A DNA stretch of 62,840 bases from Bacteroidales bacterium Bact_19 (GTDB lineage Bacteria > Bacteroidota > Bacteroidia > Bacteroidales > ML635J-15), in assembly GCA_001603595.1 (NCBI GenBank), contig LUZK01000072.1:1-62840 (forward strand), written 5' to 3'. Positions 26,627-35,158 of this stretch are shown here, piece by piece. The notes beneath the pieces are model-generated. The model was not told the DNA's origin. It saw only the letters and a program-made list of their open reading frames with translations, and did no database searches. Both the position numbers and the translations under genes were made by a program. How positions within the stretch are numbered: the stretch's first letter is position 1; each line of letters begins with the position of its first letter.

Positions 26627-27897
26627 CTTATATTTTTTAACAACAAACAAGCATTTACATCTCCAAAACCAAAATTAGCTTTTATTGTATAATCTATATC
26701 AACATTATCTATTCTTTTAAATGGGATACTATTTTTTGAAATTGTTTTCTCTATTTCGGGATGTAAATCTTCACAATTAATTGATGCATGAATAAATTTA
26801 TTTCTCATTTGTATTATGCAAGCAACAATTTCTATAGCTCCACATGCTCCCATTGTGTGCCCTATTAAAGATTTTGTTGAATTTATATATGGAAAATTTT
26901 GTTTATTTAAATTTAGAGCTTCTTTCCATGCTTTGATTTCTAAAGAATCTGCTTTTGTTCCGGTCAAATGTCCTGAAATATATTTTATTTCTTTTGGAGA
27001 GATATTAGATTTTTTAATAGTAATTTCAATACAATTTTTTAATTTCTCATAATTTGATGCAGTCATACTTCCTCCATTTCTTTGACCTCCTGAATTTACA
27101 TGGGAGCTAATTATTTCGGCAAGTATATTAGCTCCCCTTTTTTGAGCATGCTCAAGCTCTTCTAAAATAAGTATTCCTGCACCTTCTGCAGGAACAAAAC
27201 CATGCGATGAAGCACTCATCGGGCGACTAGCTTTTGTTGGTTTATCATTATGATTGGGAGTAATAATTTTCATAGCATCCATAGTGCTCCAATAATACTT
27301 AGAATATGGTTCATATCCTCCTGCAATTATAATTTTATTATCTCCATTTTTTATTCTAAAAAAAGCTTCTGCAATGGCTTCTGTTGAACTGGCACAAGCC
27401 AGAGAATTTGATATAACTCTTCCTTTGGTACCAATAATTCCGGATAAAATTGCAGACGGACTGGAAAATATTACTTGCTCAAAAGCATAACTTCCTAGTT
27501 TTAAATGTTTCCCCTTATCAACATAGGGAATTACTTTGTCATGCCAAACATCTATAGCTCCTGTGGTGGAACCTATTATAATATCTGGATTTAATTTTTC
27601 TAATATTTCAGATCCTATGTTAAAACCAGAATTATTTAATGCTTCTTCTGTAGCTTGAACTAATAAAAATGTGCTGCGACTTATTATTGGAATATTCAAT
27701 ATGGGATATTTATTTCGTAATTCATCTATATTTAAAGAACAAATTCCCCCAATTTTGCACCTAAAATTAAGCTCTACTAGTTCATCTATTTTTTTTATTC
27801 CGGATGTCGAATGATATAATAAATTATGGAATTCTTTTAATCCCGTCGCTCCAGGAGCAATAACTCCCATTCCTGTTATCACAACTTTATTATTCAT
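26623..27897 (-). CDS. Beta-ketoacyl-ACP synthase, first of a pair
   Basis: FabF-type ketosynthase of 424 residues with catalytic C168 (SLACASST), H310 (SGHLTGTKAD) and H347 (KSLIGHTMGACGA). It shares with its neighbour the motifs VNSGGQRNGG, INCEDLHPEIEK and GFGDVN, which are not those of housekeeping FabF. The pair probably arose by duplication. It lies six bases after the dehydratase gene and overlaps the next ketosynthase. No ketoreductase or malonyltransferase gene is present in the operon; these would have to come from general fatty acid synthesis. The product may be an unsaturated acyl chain, by analogy with aryl polyene and similar type II systems (inference). Confidence 0.88.
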   Translation of the reverse strand: MNNKVVITGMGVIAPGATGLKEFHNLLYHSTSGIKKIDELVELNFRCKIGGICSLNIDELRNKYPILNIPIISRSTFLLVQATEEALNNSGFNIGSEILEKLNPDIIIGSTTGAIDVWHDKVIPYVDKGKHLKLGSYAFEQVIFSSPSAILSGIIGTKGRVISNSLACASSTEAIAEAFFRIKNGDNKIIIAGGYEPYSKYYWSTMDAMKIITPNHNDKPTKASRPMSASSHGFVPAEGAGILILEELEHAQKRGANILAEIISSHVNSGGQRNGGSMTASNYEKLKNCIEITIKKSNISPKEIKYISGHLTGTKADSLEIKAWKEALNLNKQNFPYINSTKSLIGHTMGACGAIEIVACIIQMRNKFIHASINCEDLHPEIEKTISKNSIPFKRIDNVDIDYTIKANFGFGDVNACLLLKNIR

Positions 27898-27903
27898 TTT
27901 ATC

Positions 27904-28359
27904 CTAATCTTTTTTTATCAACAATTGAGCAGTTAGTGTAGAACATAATTCATTTTTTGAATTGTATAATTCTACTTCTGATTTTAATATTCCTTTTCGA
28001 AGGTATATTTTTTTAGATTTAGCAATCAATCTATCTTCTACGAAAACTTGCTTAATAAAATTTGCTTCAACAAAGGTCAATATCGGATGATATAAAATGT
28101 TTTTTTTGTATAAGCCATCAAGGTAAACTAAATGACAAACTAAGCCAATTTGTCCCATCATCTCAATGAGGATAACTCCGGGAGTAACTTGAATGTGCTT
28201 AAAATGAGCATTAACAAAAAATTCATTTTGCTTAAAAGTATAATATCCCCAAATAGATGAATCATTTACTTTTATAATTTCATCTACAAATAAAAAATCT
28301 TTTCTATAAGGCAAACTATCTATAATTTTTTTGCTCAATTCTTTTATCTCAGCACTCAT
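27904..28359 (-). CDS. FabZ/FabA-like hotdog hydroxyacyl-ACP dehydratase
   Basis: Hotdog-fold protein of 151 residues resembling 3-hydroxyacyl-ACP dehydratases. LPYRKDFLFVDEI is the FabZ-like N-terminus. The catalytic pair appears as H52 in NAHFKHIQVTPG (equivalent to the GHFPGxPxxPG region) and E66 in LIEMMGQIG. The GHFP Gly is replaced by Ala and the following Pro by Lys, so it is a divergent member. It is the first gene of the eight-gene minus-strand operon and sits 74 bases from the divergent radical SAM/SPASM gene. Confidence 0.83.
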   Translation of the reverse strand: MSAEIKELSKKIIDSLPYRKDFLFVDEIIKVNDSSIWGYYTFKQNEFFVNAHFKHIQVTPGVILIEMMGQIGLVCHLVYLDGLYKKNILYHPILTFVEANFIKQVFVEDRLIAKSKKIYLRKGILKSEVELYNSKNELCSTLTAQLLIKKD

Positions 28360-28385
28360 AAATTATTTTCTAAAAAATTACATTT

Positions 28386-28415
28386 CAAATTTAATGTAAA
28401 AATAATTTAAATTTG
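28386..28415. promoter_or_regulatory. Divergent promoter region between the acyl operon and a radical SAM gene
   Basis: TAAATTTG boxes occur on both strands: plus 28408-28415 for the gene at 28434, and minus 28393-28386 for the operon starting at 28359. Clear -33 boxes were not found for either. Confidence 0.4.
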
Positions 28416-28433
28416 TAATTTAAATATAATTTC

Positions 28434-29558
28434 ATGATTACAAAATTTAATACTCTATATTTAGAAACAACGCGCAATTGTAATTTAGCTTGTAAATATT
28501 GCTCTACTGGTTCGAATAAGCGAAATGATTATAAAGATTTACCAAAAGGTATTATTATAAATCGGATTTTGGAACCTGCTTACGATTTAGGAACTCGTTT
28601 GGTGAACTTTTCCGGAGGAGAATTTTTGTTGCGAAAAGATGCTTTTGAACTTATAAGCTATGGCATTAATAAAGGGTTTAACCTTGCTTTGGCAAGTAAT
28701 GGAATTTTGTTAAACGATGAAGTATTGAAAATCATAAAAGAAATTGCCGGAAATAGAATAATAATTTCATTGGGAATAAATTCTTTTGATGATTTAAACG
28801 CTGAAACCAGAAATCAAGAGTTTAATAAAACATTAGAAATTTTGGAAAGAATTGAAAAATATTCATTACGTGCCAATATTAGCGTAACGATTGGGAAATT
28901 TAATTATAAAAGTTTCTCTAAAACACTAAAGGAGATTGAAAACTTAAAACTTCCTTTCAATAGAATACCTTTTGTCCCTCGCAGTTGCAATTTATGTAAA
29001 GATTTAATGTTTGACAAACAAACTTTGAAAGACTATTTCCATCCTGAACTTATTAAATATTTTAATGGTCAGGTTAGTTATACTCCTTATTTTTTGCCAA
29101 CAGATGTTTATGAAAAATTCTCCGGGCAGGATTTAGAAAAAGATCAAATTCCGATTAATCCACCTGTCGGATGTTGGGTAGGAGCTTATTACGCAATTAA
29201 TCCGGAAGGAGACGTTTCTCCTTGTCCAATGTTTCTTGACCACGTGAATGCAGGAAATGTAATTGATACTCCACTTGCAGATATTTTATATAAAAGTGAA
29301 TTGTTCTTGAAAATTACTGACAGAAAAAACCTTGAAGGAAAATGTGGAAACTGTAAATATACTTACACTTGTGGCGGTTGCAGAGTAATGGCTTATTATT
29401 ACACCGGAAACCCTTTTGCTGAGGACCCTACATGCTTTATTAATGAATTAAGTGAAAAGGAATTAAATAAAAAAGAAAAACAAACTATTAAAACTTTTAA
29501 AAATTACTTAAGAATGGCAAAGTTCGGTAAAATTTATAATGATAAAAATAGTTTGTAA
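28434..29558 (+). CDS. Radical SAM/SPASM domain protein
   Basis: Radical SAM enzyme of 374 residues with the usual domain order. C16-NLA-C20-KY-C23 binds the SAM cluster, and FSGGEFLL is the GGE motif. A C-terminal SPASM domain has GCWVGAYYAINPEGD, SPCPMF, GKCGNCKYTYTCGGCR and a final DPTCF. SPASM proteins modify peptides, proteins or small molecules and resemble PqqE, AhbC/D and MoaA relatives. No short precursor peptide gene is evident close by. It is transcribed away from the ketosynthase operon and its stop lies 14 bases from that of a convergent radical SAM gene. Confidence 0.88.
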   Translation: MITKFNTLYLETTRNCNLACKYCSTGSNKRNDYKDLPKGIIINRILEPAYDLGTRLVNFSGGEFLLRKDAFELISYGINKGFNLALASNGILLNDEVLKIIKEIAGNRIIISLGINSFDDLNAETRNQEFNKTLEILERIEKYSLRANISVTIGKFNYKSFSKTLKEIENLKLPFNRIPFVPRSCNLCKDLMFDKQTLKDYFHPELIKYFNGQVSYTPYFLPTDVYEKFSGQDLEKDQIPINPPVGCWVGAYYAINPEGDVSPCPMFLDHVNAGNVIDTPLADILYKSELFLKITDRKNLEGKCGNCKYTYTCGGCRVMAYYYTGNPFAEDPTCFINELSEKELNKKEKQTIKTFKNYLRMAKFGKIYNDKNSL

Positions 29559-29572
29559 TGCTATTTTTTTAT

Positions 29573-30892
29573 TTAAGTTTCTTCATAAATAGAACATTGT
29601 CTAAATCTTTCAATCAACTTATTGAAATCTTTGCGATTAAATTCGGATGCAATAATCTCTGAAGGGACAGATAAAAACGAAATTAAAGATTTTTTTAAAG
29701 ATTCATCATCATTTATAGAGTTTATTAGTTTTTGAGCCATTTCTTTTAAGTCGGTTTTACTATAATTTGAAATAAGTCTTTTTTGTGAGATCATTTTTTT
29801 TAAAAATTCTTTTTCCAATTTTTTAATAGATTGATTCTGATATTTTTCTATGGTTTCTTTTCTAAGTTTTTTTATTTCTTTAATTTCATTTAATATTTCC
29901 TTAAATCTACTATAATTGTTATTTTCTGTTTGTGAGGTTGGATTTTTTATTTTTATAATTTCTTCGAATGTTTTAGTAGCATCGTCAATAATTAATTCAG
30001 AGCTAAAACTAAAATTGCCAAAAGATGGTATTAATACAGTTTTGGGGATAAAGTTTATTTGATTATTATTACAAAATTCCAGAACTTCTGGAATATTTTT
30101 GTAATTAAAAGGAGTTACAACAGATTTAATATTTATGTTTAGATTTTTTGTTTTCGCATATCTGATGAAAAAATCAATGTTTTCTAATGTTTTTTCAAGA
30201 CTAGCATTTCTACGAATCTTTTCGTAATTATCTTTTTGCAAAGAGTCAATAGATATTGTAAAATTAAAATTTAATTTGTCAAGATATTTTTTTATTTTAT
30301 CATTTAATATCGTTCCATTAGTAGAAACATATATTTGAAGATGAGGATTTAAAATTTGAATTAAATCCCAAATTTGATAGTAAATTTCAATTAAAAATGG
30401 TTCGCCTCCTGTAAATGAAGCTTGTTTTAAATAATGAATATATTTTTTTATTTGATATACAAAATTTTCATCGTAAGGACTGATGTATGGTGTTCCTTTT
30501 TCTCTGTTTTTTCTTATAAGTGCCGAATATTCGCCCGAACACATTATGCACTCGAGGTTGCAAATATTATCAAGTTGAAATTCCATTGAAGATGGATAGC
30601 CTGATTGTCCGGGAGTAATATACTGATATTTATTTATACCTGATTTATTGTAGAATCCATTTTTTATTGCACGTTTGCAAAACTCACAGGTTTTCGGGAA
30701 ATTACCTTTTCGAATTTTTTTTGTGAGATTTTTCCTTTTTTCTCCATTCCAAACATCATCTATTGTATTTTGCGGATAATTTCCCAAAATATATCCTCGA
30801 TTGTAATGACATGCAAGAATTTCTCCACTCGGCTGAAACAATAATGAATATTCAGCAGCATTACATAAATATTTTTCTTTTTTTTGAAACAT
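29573..30892 (-). CDS. Radical SAM protein with N-terminal SPASM/twitch-like module (variant)
   Basis: Paralogue of the enzyme at 21008, 439 residues. Radical SAM motif C111-NLE-C115-IM-C118, then FTGGEPF and STNGT. The N-terminal module is present but altered: CNAAEYSLLFQPSGEI has C10, the usual Cys-Cys pair is Cys-His (ACHY, C28), and TCEFC supplies C69 and C72. This may change the ligation of the auxiliary cluster. The C-terminal tail is lysine- and glutamate-rich and helical. It stands alone on the minus strand between two plus-strand radical SAM genes and shares a 64-base divergent region with the gene at 30957. Confidence 0.83.
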   Translation of the reverse strand: MFQKKEKYLCNAAEYSLLFQPSGEILACHYNRGYILGNYPQNTIDDVWNGEKRKNLTKKIRKGNFPKTCEFCKRAIKNGFYNKSGINKYQYITPGQSGYPSSMEFQLDNICNLECIMCSGEYSALIRKNREKGTPYISPYDENFVYQIKKYIHYLKQASFTGGEPFLIEIYYQIWDLIQILNPHLQIYVSTNGTILNDKIKKYLDKLNFNFTISIDSLQKDNYEKIRRNASLEKTLENIDFFIRYAKTKNLNINIKSVVTPFNYKNIPEVLEFCNNNQINFIPKTVLIPSFGNFSFSSELIIDDATKTFEEIIKIKNPTSQTENNNYSRFKEILNEIKEIKKLRKETIEKYQNQSIKKLEKEFLKKMISQKRLISNYSKTDLKEMAQKLINSINDDESLKKSLISFLSVPSEIIASEFNRKDFNKLIERFRQCSIYEET

Positions 30893-30923
30893 TAATCAGT
30901 TTTATAAATAAAAACTTAATCCC

Positions 30924-30952
30924 CAAAATTAACAAATTAGTTTTTATCTTTG
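30924..30952. promoter_or_regulatory. Divergent promoter region between two radical SAM genes
   Basis: Plus-strand TATCTTTG (30945-30952) lies only four bases before the ATG at 30957, so that transcript would be nearly leaderless. Minus-strand TAATTTTG (30931-30924) precedes the gene starting at 30892. The -33 boxes are unclear. Confidence 0.4.
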
Positions 30953-30956
30953 TATT

Positions 30957-32309
30957 ATGTTTAAATTTCTTTTAAATAGAAAGTTTAAAAAATTAAAAAA
31001 ATCATATAACATATCGAGGAATTCCGACGATAGAAATTTTTTTTGCAAAGCTCCTTTTGGTGCCTTAAGATTTCATCGCAACGGAAGTGTTCAGGTTTGT
31101 TGCCACCACATTGATTATTATTTTTTGAAAAATCGCAGTCTGAAATCCATCTGGTTTGGAAAAGAAATGCAAACTCTTCGCAAGCAAATGCTTTCCTACA
31201 AAATTCCAGATTCTTGTAATTTCTGTTCTAATCCATTTTTGCAAGAGGATTTTGGAAATGTAGCTGCTTTAAGTTTCGATTATCTTGAGTTAAATAAAAA
31301 CGGATATCCGGTTTTAATGGATTTTTCTCTTTCAAACACTTGCAATCTTGCATGTGTAATGTGTGATGCCTCCTTATCATCAAGAATACAGAAGGAAAGA
31401 AATTATGAACCTGAGGAAAAATTCGTTTATGATACAAATTTTTTAAAACAATTAGACGAGTTTATACCATTTTTGAAGTATGCTGTTTTCACGGGAGGAG
31501 AACCATTTTTGATAAACATCTATTATTCTATATGGGAAAGAATGATTCAGCTTAATCCGGAAATAAACATTAATGTTACAACTAACGGAACTATTTTTAA
31601 TCAAAAAGTTGTGGATATTTTAAATTCCGGAAGGTTCAACATTACTGTTTCAATTGATAGTTTTGTTCCTGAGACTTATTCGCAAATACGTAAGGGAGCA
31701 GTTTTGGCAGAAACATTCAAAAATATTGAACAATTTGAACGAATTTGTAAACAAAGAGGAACCCAATTTTCGATTACGATTTGTCCAATGAGGATTAATG
31801 CAAAGGAAATACCCGAAATTATTCAAACATGTAATGAAAAACAATGGATATTTAATTATAATATTGTTTTGAAGCCGTGGAACCTGGCATTGTGGTCTTT
31901 ACCTTTTTCAGAATTAAACGACATAATTAAATTTTATGAAAATTCTAAATTCGAAAATAATAATGAAGTCGCTCAACAAAATATCAAAAAATTTAATAAT
32001 CTTTTAAATTTGCTAAAGATTTGGCAAAATAAAGTTTTACAATTAAACTCTCAAAGTTCAACAAATAGTTCAAGAAAACATCCGGAGTTAAGAAATGAGA
32101 TTATTGAAATTATTCTAATTAAAATTGGCAACAGTAGATACAAAAATTTGGTTGAAAATGTTGTTAATTCTATTCCAGATATACTTATAAAAAAGGAATT
32201 TTCAGATTTTATAAAAAGATATCCGGATTATATTTTGAAAAATGAATTTAAAAACAATGATTTAGAAACGATTATAGATCATTTTTGTATTTTAGCTTTT
32301 AATACATAA
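30957..32309 (+). CDS. Radical SAM protein with N-terminal SPASM/twitch-like module
   Basis: Paralogue of 450 residues. N-terminal module: FFCKAPFGALRFHRNGSV (C30), VCC (C48, C49), SCNFC (C87, C90). Radical SAM motif: C129-NLA-C133-VM-C136, then FTGGEPF and TTNGT. A long helical C-terminal region follows (residues about 330-450). The start ATG lies almost on the predicted transcription start. A tandem paralogue follows after nine bases. Function unknown. The conserved spacing between the N-terminal Cys module and the radical SAM motif in all four paralogues argues that the module is functional. Confidence 0.84.
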   Translation: MFKFLLNRKFKKLKKSYNISRNSDDRNFFCKAPFGALRFHRNGSVQVCCHHIDYYFLKNRSLKSIWFGKEMQTLRKQMLSYKIPDSCNFCSNPFLQEDFGNVAALSFDYLELNKNGYPVLMDFSLSNTCNLACVMCDASLSSRIQKERNYEPEEKFVYDTNFLKQLDEFIPFLKYAVFTGGEPFLINIYYSIWERMIQLNPEININVTTNGTIFNQKVVDILNSGRFNITVSIDSFVPETYSQIRKGAVLAETFKNIEQFERICKQRGTQFSITICPMRINAKEIPEIIQTCNEKQWIFNYNIVLKPWNLALWSLPFSELNDIIKFYENSKFENNNEVAQQNIKKFNNLLNLLKIWQNKVLQLNSQSSTNSSRKHPELRNEIIEIILIKIGNSRYKNLVENVVNSIPDILIKKEFSDFIKRYPDYILKNEFKNNDLETIIDHFCILAFNT

Positions 32310-32318
32310 CAAGATAAA

Positions 32319-33665
32319 GTGTTTAGTAAGAAATTTGTTTTAAGAAAAAATAAGATTCGACAATATCAGGCTGCAAGAAGGTTTGAAAACAGATTTTCTC
32401 CTGTTTGTCTAGCGCCGTTTAAGAGTCTTCGTTTTATGCCAAATGGAGATATTACTGTTTGTTGTCATAATAATTCTTATGTTTTAGGGAGTTACCCTCA
32501 AAATACTATTAAAGAAGTTTGGGAAGGGGATAAGCTAAAAAAACTAAGAAAATCAATATCGAAGGCAGATTTTTCTCTGGGATGTCAGGTCTGTTTGGAT
32601 GCTTTTGAGGCTGGTTTATTTGATTCTGTAAATCCATTACTATACGAAAAATTTGATATTAACAAACTGCAGCCTGTAATACTGGATTTTAAGATTGCTA
32701 CTGAGTGCAATTTAGAGTGCATAATGTGCTCAGAATATTCTTCTTCAGAAATTAGGAGAAAAAATGAATTTGTTTTTAAAAATTTGTATGATGAAAATTT
32801 TATTTTTCAAATTCATAATCTTTTGCCGGGAATTAAAGCTGCAAGATTTAGTGGAGGGGAGCCGTTTTTAAACAAAATTTATTACAAATTATGGGATTTG
32901 ATAATAAACCTTAATCCTGATTGTGAGATTTACATACAAACAAATGGAACAATTTTAAACGATAAAATTAAAAATCTTATAGAAAAAGGTAAATTTTTTA
33001 TTAATGTCTCCGTTGATTCCGTTAATTGTAAAAATTACTCAAAAATAAGAGTTAATGGAGATTTTAATAAATTAAAATCGAATATTGAATATTTTTCTGA
33101 ATATTCACAAAGAAATAATCGCAAATTTGGAATTACTGCTTGTGCAATGAAAGATAATATTTATGAATGGGCAGATATTGTGCTGTTTGCAAACCATTTT
33201 AATGCTGAAATTTGGTTTAGTGAGGTGTTTTTCCCTTTTAAAAATGCACTCTGGTGTCAGGATTCTAATTTTCTAAAAGCGGCTTTTGAATTTTTAAAAA
33301 CAAAAAAAGTTTTAAACTCACATGATTCTGAAACTGTTGCTAATAATATTCTTGTATATAACAATTTGCTAAAACGCCTCGAAAGACTTATTCTTGAAAT
33401 TGAGAAAAGAGAAAAATCCACTAAGTATTTTATAACTAATGAAATACTTTTGAAAAAAATTAAAAAATATGGCAAAAGTTTGATAGGGGGTGATTTGCAA
33501 AAAATTGAAACAGCGATTTTTGAATCCGGGGATGAAGAAATTATTGATTTTACGCTTTTGTTTAATAAGTTTTACTCAATCAATTATGTTTTTGAATATT
33601 TATCCGGAATTAATAAAGATGTGCTTGTAAATAATTTTAGATTTTTAAGAAAAAATGCTCTCTAA
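32319..33665 (+). CDS. Radical SAM protein with N-terminal SPASM/twitch-like module (GTG start)
   Basis: Tandem paralogue of the preceding gene, 448 residues. PVCLAPFKSLRFMPNGDI (C30), VCC (C48, C49), LGCQVC (C89, C92), then C130-NLE-C134-IM-C137, FSGGEPF and QTNGT. The start codon is GTG at 32319, nine bases after the upstream stop, so the two are probably one transcript. Its TAA stop overlaps the TAG stop of the convergent gene on the other strand within the four bases CTAA (33662-33665). Confidence 0.84.
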   Translation: MFSKKFVLRKNKIRQYQAARRFENRFSPVCLAPFKSLRFMPNGDITVCCHNNSYVLGSYPQNTIKEVWEGDKLKKLRKSISKADFSLGCQVCLDAFEAGLFDSVNPLLYEKFDINKLQPVILDFKIATECNLECIMCSEYSSSEIRRKNEFVFKNLYDENFIFQIHNLLPGIKAARFSGGEPFLNKIYYKLWDLIINLNPDCEIYIQTNGTILNDKIKNLIEKGKFFINVSVDSVNCKNYSKIRVNGDFNKLKSNIEYFSEYSQRNNRKFGITACAMKDNIYEWADIVLFANHFNAEIWFSEVFFPFKNALWCQDSNFLKAAFEFLKTKKVLNSHDSETVANNILVYNNLLKRLERLILEIEKREKSTKYFITNEILLKKIKKYGKSLIGGDLQKIETAIFESGDEEIIDFTLLFNKFYSINYVFEYLSGINKDVLVNNFRFLRKNAL

Positions 33666-35158
33666 GATTTATTAAAGCCGTAATTAAAGTTGGAGGTTAG
33701 ATGTCTGATCCCAATATCTGAAAGAGAGTAGTTTAAATCTATTCCGTGTTTTTGTTTGATTTTATTTAGTTTAGATCTTACTAACGAATATTCCCATAAA
33801 TTTGAAGTAATTCCCAGCAAAAATCTTAATCTGATTAGTGGACTGAAAAATAGATTGATAAATTTTAAATCTTTGGCTAAGTCGTCAGGTAATAATTTAT
33901 AAAAATGAGGATTGTCAAAAATAAAATAGAATGTTTCAAATTTTTTCAATTTTAGTTTTTCTTTTTTTGTAGTCCAGATGTTATTTGAAAATGTATCGGT
34001 TGATGTATTTATATCTCGGTAAATTTCATTGAAAATCTCTGTTCCCGGTATAGGTTGATATATAGTGCAATATAAACTCAATGATGGAAATTTTAATTTA
34101 AGTCTCATAAGAAATTTTAAAGTCTTAATAAAATCTCTTTTATTGTTGTAAGGAAAAGAGATTATACTCGTTACCGAAACAGTTATTCCTGAATTTTTTA
34201 TTTTTTTAAGAGTGTTAATACTGTCTCTTTTAGTTGTTTTTGATTTAGTAATATTTTTTAAAATGTAATCGTCTCCGGATTCAATTCCAATAGAGATGTT
34301 TCTACAGCCGTGATCATAGAGAAATTTTAAATCTTCTTGTGTGTATAATTTCAGTATATTAACGCTGGTTTGGCAACTCCAAGTAAAAGAAAAATTTTGT
34401 TTTTCAATCTCTTTAAACAGATCGAAAATAAATCTTTTGCTAACTAAAAAATTGTCATCTCTAAAATGAATTACTTTTATTTCCGGAAAATTTTCAAATA
34501 AAAACCTTAAATGATTAATAATATTTTCAATACTATTATGAGTCCACTTTTTTTTATATATGACAGGTACAGAACAAAAACTGCAACTATTTACACAACC
34601 TGTAGTCGCCAAATAATTAAAAGTATTATTATGAATATACTTTTCTACACTGATTTTTTCAAAATTATAATTTCCAAATTTTTTGAAAGAGTTTTTATCT
34701 TCAATAAAATCACTTAGAGTATCTTCATAGATTTCTTTTATATTTTTATTATTTCTAGTATAGTTTTCAATAAAAATTTTTAAAAAATTTTCGTCTGTAG
34801 TTTTAACCAAAATATCATCAGGACAGTTTTCTTCAATACTTTTATTAAGTAGAATAGGAGCCATTCCTGTCCATACAACCGGAACTTTATAATTTTTTAA
34901 TATTTTTGAAAAATTTATGCCATCTTTTAATTGAAAGTTTATTGTAATTGAAGTATATTTTATCAAAGTAGTAATAATGCAAATTTCTGAGTCTTGTACT
35001 AATTTTTCAATTTCAAAATGATCTTTTGCTGCATCAACAAAAATGATTCTTTCCGAAAAATCTTTTAATGCTTCAATAAGCATTAATGATTCGTATGGTG
35101 GAGTAGGATTGTAATTTTTTGTATCAGGATAATATATGAGAATATTTTTATTTTTCAT
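33662..35158 (-). CDS. B12-binding-type radical SAM protein
   Basis: Protein of 498 residues with an N-terminal Rossmann-like domain of the cobalamin-binding type (residues about 1-150) and a radical SAM domain with C188-VNS-C192-SF-C195. Family features downstream are HFRDDNFLVS and NISIGIESGDDYIL. The His ligand motif DxHxxG of methionine synthase-like B12 domains is not seen, as is common in the BchE/class B group. These enzymes include methyltransferases and ring-forming or contracting enzymes; the reaction here is unknown. It is the last gene of the operon that starts with the DegT aminotransferase, overlapping the SGNH gene by 11 bases. Confidence 0.84.
   Translation of the reverse strand: MKNKNILIYYPDTKNYNPTPPYESLMLIEALKDFSERIIFVDAAKDHFEIEKLVQDSEICIITTLIKYTSITINFQLKDGINFSKILKNYKVPVVWTGMAPILLNKSIEENCPDDILVKTTDENFLKIFIENYTRNNKNIKEIYEDTLSDFIEDKNSFKKFGNYNFEKISVEKYIHNNTFNYLATTGCVNSCSFCSVPVIYKKKWTHNSIENIINHLRFLFENFPEIKVIHFRDDNFLVSKRFIFDLFKEIEKQNFSFTWSCQTSVNILKLYTQEDLKFLYDHGCRNISIGIESGDDYILKNITKSKTTKRDSINTLKKIKNSGITVSVTSIISFPYNNKRDFIKTLKFLMRLKLKFPSLSLYCTIYQPIPGTEIFNEIYRDINTSTDTFSNNIWTTKKEKLKLKKFETFYFIFDNPHFYKLLPDDLAKDLKFINLFFSPLIRLRFLLGITSNLWEYSLVRSKLNKIKQKHGIDLNYSLSDIGIRHLTSNFNYGFNKS

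Noticed and set aside
25337-27897. Classical KS-alpha/chain-length-factor pair of a type II polyketide synthase
   Set aside because: Both proteins keep the active-site Cys and both His residues, so neither looks like a chain-length factor; they are better called a duplicated FabF-like pair.
28360-34000. RiPP precursor peptide near the radical SAM/SPASM genes
   Set aside because: Gaps between the radical SAM genes are 9-75 bases and contain no short frame with a Cys- or Gly-rich core, so a peptide substrate encoded here is not supported.
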